From assembly GCA_018398765.1 (NCBI GenBank), contig JAHBMJ010001321.1, forward strand, positions 1-12,500: a stretch of DNA of 12,500 bases, written 5' to 3'. This stretch comes from Chromera velia (taxonomy: Eukaryota > Sar > Chromeraceae). Positions 7,956 to 12,500 of the stretch are shown in pieces. Made by a program: the position numbers and the translations under genes. The notes under the pieces are model-generated. The model had not been told where the DNA came from. It did no database searches and worked only from the letters and a program-made list of their open reading frames with translations. Every line of letters begins with the position of its first letter. Within the stretch, counting starts at the first letter, position 1.

Positions 7956-9964
7956 CGACAAAGAGAAAAAAAGAGAGAGAAAGAGAGACAGAGACAGAGA
8001 GAAAGAGAGAAAGACCAACCTTCCATTCCCGGAAAGATGGCACCAGACGCCACCAGGGTCAGAGACGATGCAGAGGAGTCTGAACTCCGCGAGGGCCGGC
8101 TCTGAGCACTGGAGATCTCCCACTGTTCTTCCTTACACACGACCCCCTGCGCCATTAGACATTCAGACGTCCGAAAGGAAGAGAAACAGAGTTTCAAGGT
8201 ACCCGAGAAAGGACATGGTTGCAAAAAGAAAAACGCATTAGAGAATCGAAAACGACAAAGCAAGGGTGCAACCCGGTGACGATGCCAACCGACCTCTTGT
8301 CTCATCTTCCCTGCATCAACGGCAATCACTGCAGGGTTGGCCCGTCTGTGCGCCCTCCCGGAGACCATCAGGGTGCTCTCTGCGAGTCCGTACGCAGGGA
8401 TGATCATCGAGGGCCTCATCCCAACAACCGAAAACCTCTGCACGTAATAAAAGAGACACATAGAAGGGATACTTCACAGTCCGCGTAGAGATACTGAGAT
8501 GCGGTTTCCGAGTTTGGTTATGAGAGAAGGGGGGGGAAGTCAGCAGATGGCCACCAAGAGAGGCATCGTGAGGCGGCTTGTCGGTGGACAGTGAAAACAA
8601 GAGACGACAGCAAGATAGGACAATACTGAAAGGAAAGGACCAACAAAAATCGCAACAGAGACCCTGGGAGGCAGAGATAGAGAAATGACAAGCTTGGGAG
8701 AGGATGGGGGGTGCAGAGCAAGCGAGATCGGTAAAGAAGCCAAACCGCCAGAACAAAAGAGCGGGAGAACAACGCATTGGGAAACAGACTTTTCCGACAG
8801 TAGAGCCCCAAATGGAGCGAAGGAGCAGCCTACCTGTAGAAACCGTTCCAGTGTGCCTGCCCTGATCGGTTCAGCCCCGCAAACGATGCCGCAGACATGC
8901 GAGAGGTTCAGTGACTCAAGGACCGCGTCAGTAGTCTTCCGAGCTACCAGCTCGAAGGCAAAGTTGGGTGCTGCCGACATTGCAGTTCCGTGTTGAGACA
9001 TACCGACCAACCAATTTTGGGGTCTTCTGATGAAGTCGAGAGGGTTCATGAGGAACATTTCGATGTCGAAGAAGATGGAGCAGATGAGAGTGCCGATCAG
9101 TCCCATGTCGTGATACAGAGGCAACCAGGAGAAGCCTCGCACCCTGTGTCCCCGCCGTCTCCGGCTGATCTCGTGTCTCTTCTCCATGAACGAGTCAAGG
9201 TCCTCAAGGGCATATCGTTGAGCGTGGTCGGACGTGTTGGGGTCATCAACGGAGGAGTCGATCTCCATGATGCGGAGGATATAGTGGATATTGTGAAGGA
9301 GCGATCCGTGAGTGACCATCACCCCCTTTGGAGTAGAGGTTGAACCTGAGGTAAACTGCAAAAAGCAGACGTCAGAAGGCTCCATAGCAGCGGCGTCTCG
9401 TCTTTCTGATGTTGAAACTTTGTTGATCAGATCAGGTGTGCAGGCCCACTTCAAGGATCCCCATCTCTCTCTGTGCTCTCCTCGTATCAACGTTGTCAAG
9501 ACAGTCACCACCCTTCTGTAGAATCCGTTGGTGAGGCACCATGCCGCACCTGCAGACTCGGCGATGTCACAAAATCGCGCAATGTCGGAGGCTGCCTTGC
9601 CGGGATCAGGCGGGTAGACGGGCACAGCAACGACCCCAGTGTGGACGCAGGCGTAGAAGGAGATGACGAAGTCTAAACAGGGGGCGAAACAGAGGATCAC
9701 TCTGTCACCCTTTTTCAGCCCTAGACTTCTCTCAAAGGCGACAGAAAGTCTCTGTACTTGTGCTTGGAAATCTTTGGCAGAGATGCTTTGTGTCACACGT
9801 GCGTTTGCGTCGACCCATGAGAGGAGATTTTCAGAAGAATCACGTCTCCTTTCTGCAATTCGATAAAGTTGGGAAGAAAACGGAGAAGGGCCATACTTCT
9901 CCCAGAGCCTTTTCAGGTCCTCGAAAGGCTCCGGGTCCCCCACTGGTAATACTGGTGAATCCAT
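1..9964 (-). CDS. Fatty acyl-AMP ligase / modular type I polyketide synthase (spliced, 3' end outside window)
   Basis: A multidomain enzyme that should activate a fatty acid, load it on its own ACP and extend it by polyketide chemistry. Exons are 9964-8834, 8437-8294, 8146-8020, 7572-7298, 7077-6715, 6310-2050, 1808-850 and 428-1, giving 2,562 codons plus two bases. Approximate residues: FAAL 1-680, low-complexity linker 681-829, ACP 830-912, KS 958-1397, DH-like 1430-1785, psi-KR 1795-2025, ER remnant 2026-2258, KR from 2288. The ATG at 9964 is chosen because the FAAL N-terminal fold begins within 30 residues and no better upstream exon is seen. Introns 1, 2, 4, 5 and 7 are phase 0; 3 and 6 are phase 1; every junction joins conserved motifs. 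FAAL and PKS are one protein, not two genes: exon 6 has no Met before residue 846, inside the ACP. The KR has no ACP after it in the window, so the gene continues left. The product is unknown; FAAL-PKS fusions elsewhere make lipidic polyketides. Exact splice sites are predictions. Confidence 0.9.
429..849 (-). other. Intron 7, with CG, CT and GT simple repeats
   Basis: Phase 0, 421 bases. Donor TCAAAG|gttggt, acceptor gtctgcag|GTC. It restores the KR sequence SKVLGGWNIH. It contains an alternating CG run (698-714) and CT runs (652-682). Confidence 0.9.
652..714. repeat. CT runs and alternating CG run
   Basis: Two CT runs (about 652-662 and 670-682), short CA runs, then alternating CG for 17 bases (698-714), a sequence type able to adopt Z-form. 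Inside intron 7. Confidence 0.9.
1336..2275 (-). other. Enoylreductase remnant lacking the NADPH-binding core
   Basis: The N-terminal ER half is recognisable: DLLEVRVRAVCVSSRDVALL in exon 6, then across intron 6 FAGTVTRVGTDVTGVSVGTD, FGFASGCLRTVAV and PRFLTFEETAALLS. It then jumps to ER C-terminal signatures RVRVFDV and AAAFRFLESADGERAVLSFP. The intervening Rossmann core of roughly 150 residues with its glycine-rich NADPH motif is missing; about 60 unalignable residues join the halves. The frame stays open, so this looks like an in-frame internal loss and not a sequencing break. It should not reduce enoyl groups. Confidence 0.72.
1809..2049 (-). other. Intron 6
   Basis: Phase 1, 241 bases. 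Donor GCGAAG|gtgggt, acceptor tgtgtcag|GAGG behind a T/C-rich stretch. Split codon G|GA gives Gly and rejoins the two parts of the ER N-terminal fold. Confidence 0.82.
2276..2968 (-). other. Structural (pseudo) ketoreductase subdomain
   Basis: The segment LLWDVRWKTL through about residue 2025 matches the non-catalytic half of PKS ketoreductases: an opening W-rich strand, a degraded Rossmann core and GGLLGLSRAASLE, equivalent to the family's GLGR-A-LE stretch, then VGWADVDP. In fully reducing modules this half precedes the ER and pairs with the catalytic KR after it, which is the order seen here. It has no TGxxGxxG cofactor motif, as expected of the structural half. Confidence 0.7.
2996..4063 (-). 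other. Dehydratase-like (DH) domain, catalytic residues lost
   Basis: A double-hotdog dehydratase fold in the usual place, opening with HPLLG (residues 1430-1434). An active DH needs HxxxGxxxxP in its first half. Here the aligned stretch is ICLSGSPVIP, with Ile 1465 (codon 3958-3956) for His while Gly and Pro remain. The second half normally carries HPALxDxxxQ; here it reads HPALTEGALQ, so Glu 1698 (3259-3257) replaces Asp. The reading frame is open throughout, so the domain is translated but predicted not to dehydrate. It also holds Ser/Pro-rich inserts. Its distance from standard DH makes the outer limits approximate. Confidence 0.72.
4160..5479 (-). other. Beta-ketoacyl synthase (KS) domain of module 1
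   Basis: Decarboxylative Claisen condensation of the starter with an extender unit. The domain starts at DVAVIGAACRLPGG and spans about 440 residues, the normal length. The catalytic triad is present: Cys 1127 in VDSACSSS (codon 4972-4970), His 1275 in EAHGTGTSLGDPIE, and His 1315 in NIGHLEGAAG. The C-terminal GGVSSFGFGGTNAHVIL closes the domain. Because Cys is kept it should condense, not merely decarboxylate. The odd point is what follows: only about 33 residues separate it from the DH, with no acyltransferase. Confidence 0.94.
5615..5863 (-). other. Acyl carrier protein domain (loading ACP)
   Basis: A phosphopantetheine-binding carrier of about 83 residues (830-912). The attachment site HGIDSLQ has Ser 872, encoded by TCT at 5737-5735. 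It is followed by the usual helix and FNYPTLRDVVAFL. It sits directly between the FAAL and the first KS, so it should hold the starter acyl chain. It is preceded by about 150 residues rich in Ser, Gly and Glu that look like a flexible tether, including a Ser run from repeated AGC codons. Confidence 0.92.
6311..6714 (-). other. Intron 5, at the FAAL/ACP boundary
   Basis: Phase 0, 404 bases. Donor GAAC|gtgagt is near the eukaryotic consensus; acceptor gagtgcag|AGC has a long CTGT/CT repeat as its pyrimidine tract. It separates the end of the FAAL from the linker and ACP. The acceptor lies in unconserved linker, so its exact position is less certain than that of the donor. Confidence 0.78.
6319..6390. 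repeat. GA and GACA microsatellite
   Basis: A GA run (6319-6332) followed by tandem GACA units with a few GGCA and GGAA variants. In the sense of the gene it is CTGT/CT and directly adjoins the intron 5 acceptor, acting as its pyrimidine tract. Confidence 0.95.
7078..7297 (-). other. Intron 4
   Basis: Phase 0, 220 bases. Donor CCTCAG|gtctgt, acceptor cttcttcag|GAT behind a strong pyrimidine tract. It joins RGRNYYPQ to DLEQAVEET, the continuous FAAL motif RGRNxYPQDIE. Confidence 0.9.
7573..8019 (-). other. Intron 3, filled with CT/GT microsatellite
   Basis: Phase 1, 447 bases. Donor GGAAG|gttggt, acceptor ttctgcag|TCCGG. The split codon G|TC gives Val and restores PGMEVRIVNAETL, the FAAL GxEVRIVDPET stretch. 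Much of the intron (7801-8013) is CT and GT simple repeat in the transcribed sense, starting a few bases after the donor. Confidence 0.88.
7801..8013. repeat. Compound CA/GA microsatellite
   Basis: On the plus strand there is a C-rich stretch, then (CA)17 at 7859-7892, an uninterrupted GA run to 7922, then GA mixed with GACA and GAAA. It lies wholly inside intron 3. Translations through it are artefacts. Confidence 0.95.
8147..8293 (-). other. Intron 2
   Basis: Phase 0, 147 bases, the shortest. Donor CAAGAG|gtcggt, acceptor ggcgcag|GGGG behind a T/C-rich stretch. It joins DAGKMRQE to GVVCKEEQW in a loosely conserved stretch, so this junction is less constrained than the others. Confidence 0.72.
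8438..8833 (-). other. Intron 1
   Basis: Phase 0, 396 bases. Donor CTACAG|gtaggc, acceptor acgtgcag|AGG. It joins TLERFLQ to RFSVVGMRPSMIIPAYG, as FAALs require. Reading on past the donor leaves homology at once. Confidence 0.85.
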
Positions 9965-10290
9965 CTCGCCTGCCTTTCTTTTTGTACGTGTGTCTATCTT
10001 CTCTCGGGCTCAAGGAGAGTGGGAACCTGGCTGTCTTGTGTTGCCGGAAGCAAACAACATGCTTTTTAGATAGAAAATTCGGGTTGTCTGCAACAGAGAA
10101 GCTCCCCACGACTCGCAGGCCAGTTAGAGAAGAAACGGCTTGTCTTGATCAGCTGACACTCTTTACGTACCTCCTGGACTGTCAGCCTTCCGATAATATC
10201 CTCTTCACTCGGTAAATCTCGGTAATACTCGAACAGTTTGTTGCATGCATGATCGATGTTAATTCGTTAATTAATTGTGTCGCGGGCATT

Positions 10291-10315
10291 CGCGCGCGGG
10301 CCGCCCCCGCGCGCG
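10291..10315. repeat. GC-only perfect hairpin
   Basis: Arms CGCGCGCGGG (10291-10300) and CCCGCGCGCG (10306-10315) pair perfectly over 10 bp around the loop CCGCC. No T-run follows on either strand, so there is no reason to call it a terminator. Confidence 0.85.
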
Positions 10316-10426
10316 GCAAGCGGAGCAGTGCATGCGCACGCGTGATTTCGTGCATGATGCGGCGGCGTCGCTGAACGGGCCCCGCGGCACCACGACCCGG
10401 CCGGTCCCCAGCTCTAGTTCATAAAT

Positions 10427-10442
10427 CCCCCCCCCCCCCCCN
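10427..10442. other. Poly-C run ending in an unresolved base
   Basis: Fifteen C residues followed by N at 10442. The N is the only ambiguous base in the window, and the true run length is probably unknown. On the minus strand this is a long G run. Confidence 0.9.
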
Positions 10443-10500
10443 GTTTTAATCTGGCGAGGGTCGCTTAGCCTATCCGGCTGAGGCCTCAGGGTCTTTGTAT

Positions 10501-10518
10501 ATGTACATATATGTACAT
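10501..10518. repeat. 18-bp perfect palindrome
   Basis: ATGTACATATATGTACAT equals its own reverse complement and is also two ATGTACAT units around AT. It could be a binding site or chance AT-rich symmetry. Confidence 0.6.
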
Positions 10519-10703
10519 CACGAGATACATCCAACTAGTTGGGTGAGTGCCTCGGGGGGCCCTTTAGGGGGTCCGCAAATTTGATTGATGCAGACCATCG
10601 GGGGCTTAGGCATGTCTTGTGCAGGTGTATGCATGCATAGGGCGGGGGCCACGGCAACGCGCACGAAGTATGCTTTTCCGGACCACGCGAGAATACACTT
10701 GCA

Positions 10704-10796
10704 ACTCCGTGTGAATTACTTGACGGGCACGTATGTGCGAAGTAATTAATTAAGGTATGTGTGATCGCGGCTCCGTGCGAGTTGCTTGAAGGGCAC
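10704..10796 (+). repeat. Degenerate 27-bp direct repeat, two copies
   Basis: Copies at 10704-10730 and 10770-10796 share 22 of 27 bases, including CTCCGTG, CTTGA and GGGCAC, with starts 66 bp apart. TTAATTAA-rich DNA lies between. Function unknown. Confidence 0.7.
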
Positions 10797-10965
10797 ATTT
10801 TGGAAGTCGAGTGACACCATGACGGACAGAGATAGAAGCGACCCCCCCCCCAAAAATGAAAAAATACATTATGCGAGTGCGTGCGATCTCAGCGGCGATT
10901 GCATGGTTGAATCGGTCTGACTGCTTTAATAGATTGTTTTTTAGGTTATTTTGGATAGTATTTTC

Positions 10966-11002
10966 ACTAACGGTTAGTAACCGTGACAGACAGTGACTAA
11001 CC
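10966..11002. repeat. Cluster of ACTAAC / GTTAGT inverted motifs
   Basis: ACTAAC (10966-10971), one base, GTTAGT (10973-10978), then ACTAACC (10996-11002), which pairs with GGTTAGT at 10972-10978. The cluster sits at the edge of the AT-rich island. Confidence 0.6.
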
Positions 11003-11063
11003 AATCTAATCTGACTCTCCCTCTTTATTCCAAATTTTCAATCTAGTTTTTAATCATTATCTT

Positions 11064-11220
11064 TCATAAATTATCATAAATTCAAATTACTTTAAAATAC
11101 TTAGCCAATTTACTCGAATATGCAGAGAAGTTTCACTTAGATTCAGTCTTCTAAAAATGTTTGAAAACATTAGAAATATCTTATTTCAAAGTTTCCAATA
11201 GTTTCCAATAATTCACAATA
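11064..11220. repeat. AT-rich island with 10-bp tandem repeats
   Basis: TCATAAATTA/TCATAAATTC at 11064-11083 are adjacent 10-mers differing at the last base. GTTTCCAATA occurs twice in tandem at 11191-11210, followed by the diverged ATTCACAATA. By hand count, 11041-11100 has 9 G or C in 60 bases. Confidence 0.7.
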
Positions 11221-11266
11221 ATTAAGATATAATGTTTGATAAAATTTGTTCATCATATTAAATCAG

Positions 11267-12500
11267 TTACTGTTGCTTGCTTGGACTTCTGACTGATACT
11301 GAATGACATTCAACCAAAATGTTGAGAATTTGTTGCCACCTTGCCTTAAGGCCCTTGAAGGCACCGCACACTGGGTCCATCTGTCTACTCATAGTCGGAC
11401 AGACATCCAGTCCCTTCACCCATGAGGATCTTTTACTTTGGAAAAGAGAGGCAGTTGCTCGGCAGAGCTCCAAGTGCTGACGCAGCGGGAATTTTGTGGA
11501 AAAGTTCCCACTGCATCTCTCTCTGTCTGCTCTGCTGGATGCAACGCACGATTCGCATTGTTTCCTCACTTCGTCTTTCAGAATTTGGTGTAGAGACCGG
11601 AGACCCTCCTGAGCTTTCTCGCTCTTCCACGATAAGACATCGTTGTCCCCATCAATTCTCGAAAACCGCCCCTTGACTGGCTCCGAAGACTTCCAAGGTG
11701 GTCTGGAAGAGTTCAGAGCAGCCTTTACTCCCTCTACATCCCCGCAGAACGCAGCAACCTTCAAGAAAGCGATAGGGTGCAGACGTTTGTAGTCAAAGAG
11801 GGGACGCAAAAAAGATGAAAGCTCTTCGGGGCCCTCTCCGTCTTTGAAGGAAAAGGGGGGGAGCTGGCCCAATCTCCAAGCCTCCAGTGCATCTCTGTGG
11901 AGACGGAATGAGTCCCCTGTCTCACTGCTTTTGTGTTCGCTCATCTCGAGAGCGTGACTGATGAACCAGAGAGATGCACCCACAGGCATCATCTCACAAA
12001 GTTCCAGTGCAATTTTTCTGTTCAGACGAATTGATCGACAGCCACCCTTAGCGGCTTCAGGCTTTGCCTCTGAGCTCTTTTCTGCCTTTTTCTCCCCTTC
12101 TGCTCTCTGCCCCTTGCTGTACTCTACCAGACGCCGAATTACCCTCCCTCTTCCCAGCATGAGGAGCTTTGCAAGAAGCCGGTGTGCATGCTTCCCCCTC
12201 CACACACGCCGAACCCACTCGACGAGAAACTCATCGGACGCCTTCAGAAGAAGGGAATTCATCCAGCAGGAGTCTGCCTGAGCTTGACTCTTTCTGAACA
12301 TCGAGTATGCTTTTCGACCAGAGGGGGGGACTGAAGGGGGGGCAGGACGGAGGGGAACTGGTGGGAGGGCACGCAGAATTTCTGCATGTTGCCCGTGATG
12401 GGCTGCGTAAAACCCCACACCCCTCCCCTTTCTGTCAAGCACCCCTAAGTCTGCCCCACAGTCTTTTAACGCACAGAGGAGCTCTACGTCTCCAAAGAAC
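11267..12500 (-). CDS. Ankyrin-repeat protein, C-terminal part (5' end outside window)
   Basis: An open frame of 410 residues running from the right edge to TAA at 11269-11267; it has no start codon in the window. The first visible residues form a good ankyrin repeat: GDVELLCALKDCGADLGV followed by LDRKGRGVGFYAAHHGQHAE. A second, weaker ankyrin-like helix pair, HPIAFLKVAAFCGDVEGVKA, lies near residues 241-260. Between them are a basic Leu-rich helix (about 105-127) and a Lys/Glu/Ala-rich low-complexity stretch (129-153). The C-terminal 150 residues match no family I know. Ankyrin repeats mediate protein binding; the partner and role cannot be told. It has the same orientation as the PKS gene, 1.3 kb away, with no sign of a functional link. 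No intron is seen in this part. Confidence 0.78.
   Translation of the reverse strand, partial: FFGDVELLCALKDCGADLGVLDRKGRGVGFYAAHHGQHAEILRALPPVPLRPAPPSVPPSGRKAYSMFRKSQAQADSCWMNSLLLKASDEFLVEWVRRVWRGKHAHRLLAKLLMLGRGRVIRRLVEYSKGQRAEGEKKAEKSSEAKPEAAKGGCRSIRLNRKIALELCEMMPVGASLWFISHALEMSEHKSSETGDSFRLHRDALEAWRLGQLPPFSFKDGEGPEELSSFLRPLFDYKRLHPIAFLKVAAFCGDVEGVKAALNSSRPPWKSSEPVKGRFSRIDGDNDVLSWKSEKAQEGLRSLHQILKDEVRKQCESCVASSRADRERCSGNFSTKFPLRQHLELCRATASLFQSKRSSWVKGLDVCPTMSRQMDPVCGAFKGLKARWQQILNILVECHSVSVRSPSKQQ

Larger units (their letters stand above)
6715..9964 (-). other. Fatty acyl-AMP ligase loading domain (exons 1-5)
   Basis: This domain forms an acyl-adenylate from a free fatty acid and ATP and hands it to the ACP. 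Visible motifs: the P-loop LQFTSGSTSTPKGVMVTH (202-219); WLPLYHDMGLIG (280-291), a hallmark of FAALs rather than acyl-CoA ligases; YGLAESTLMVSG in exon 2; RTGDSGF in exon 4; GRIKDVIIVRGRNYYPQ crossing into DLEQAVEET at the exon 4/5 join; and PKTSSGKVRR in exon 5, whose Lys 664 is the expected adenylation lysine. About 680 residues is somewhat long for the family, partly because of an insertion near 236-275. The conserved motifs are intact, so it should be active. Chain length of the substrate cannot be read from the sequence. A DIP2-type or plain acyl-CoA ligase is less likely given the FAAL motif and the following ACP. Confidence 0.9.
9965..11266. other. Intergenic region between ankyrin gene and PKS gene
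   Basis: About 1.3 kb with no open frame resembling a protein. It is downstream of the ankyrin gene and upstream of the PKS start, so it should hold the former's 3' end and the latter's promoter; I recognise no specific promoter element. It splits into a mixed part (9965-10260), a GC-rich part with hairpin and poly-C (10270-10450), a part with short direct repeats and TTAATTAA stretches (10450-10860), and an AT-rich island (10960-11266). No tRNA, rRNA or transposase is visible. Confidence 0.75.

Noticed and set aside
7859-8013. CRISPR-like or other spaced repeat array
   Set aside because: Units are 2-4 bases with no unique spacers; it is simple sequence repeat.
7751-8461. A minus-strand frame containing a long Ser/Leu/Cys/Val low-complexity tail
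   Set aside because: It contains exons 2 and 3 but reads through introns 2 and 3; the tail is translated CT/GT microsatellite.
1-9964. Bacterial FAAL-PKS gene cluster
   Set aside because: Seven GT-AG introns at conserved motif junctions and intronic microsatellites show a eukaryotic nuclear gene.
10291-10315. Rho-independent terminator
   Set aside because: The hairpin has no T-run after it, and such terminators do not apply to eukaryotic nuclear genes.

Overview
This is nuclear DNA from a eukaryote. Its main gene is broken by seven GT-AG introns of 147-447 bases, several filled with CA, CT or GACA microsatellites. A fatty acyl-AMP ligase fused at the N-terminus of a modular type I polyketide synthase (PKS) is the layout known from apicomplexans such as Cryptosporidium and Toxoplasma and from their photosynthetic relatives, the chromerids. 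With an ankyrin gene beside it, moderate to high GC coding sequence and AT-rich intergenic DNA, a chromerid such as Chromera velia is my best guess. That is inference; another coccidian or alveolate is possible.

Layout, reading the minus strand from right to left. (1) 12500-11267: the 3' part of an ankyrin-type gene, open at the right edge. (2) 11266-9965: about 1.3 kb without a gene. It holds an AT-rich island (about 10960-11266), short direct repeats, a GC-rich hairpin and a poly-C run ending in an unresolved base (N at 10442). (3) 9964-1: the first eight exons of a giant PKS gene, about 2,562 codons, running off the left edge.

The splice model rests on protein homology across every junction, with matching phases. 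Exons are 9964-8834, 8437-8294, 8146-8020, 7572-7298, 7077-6715, 6310-2050, 1808-850 and 428-1. Domain order is fatty acyl-AMP ligase (FAAL) loader, acyl carrier protein (ACP), ketosynthase (KS), dehydratase-like (DH), structural pseudo-ketoreductase (psi-KR), enoylreductase remnant (ER), and ketoreductase (KR). An ACP and further modules are expected beyond the left edge.

The predicted chemistry is this. The FAAL adenylates a fatty acid and passes it to the ACP; the KS then extends it and the KR reduces the beta-keto group. The surprise is module 1. It has no acyltransferase (AT) between KS and DH, its DH has lost both catalytic residues (His to Ile, Asp to Glu), and its ER lacks the NADPH-binding core. 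A module of fully reducing layout thus seems eroded to one that makes only a beta-hydroxy product and depends on malonyl supply from elsewhere. Nearly all other open frames in the window are antisense or out-of-frame shadows of this gene.
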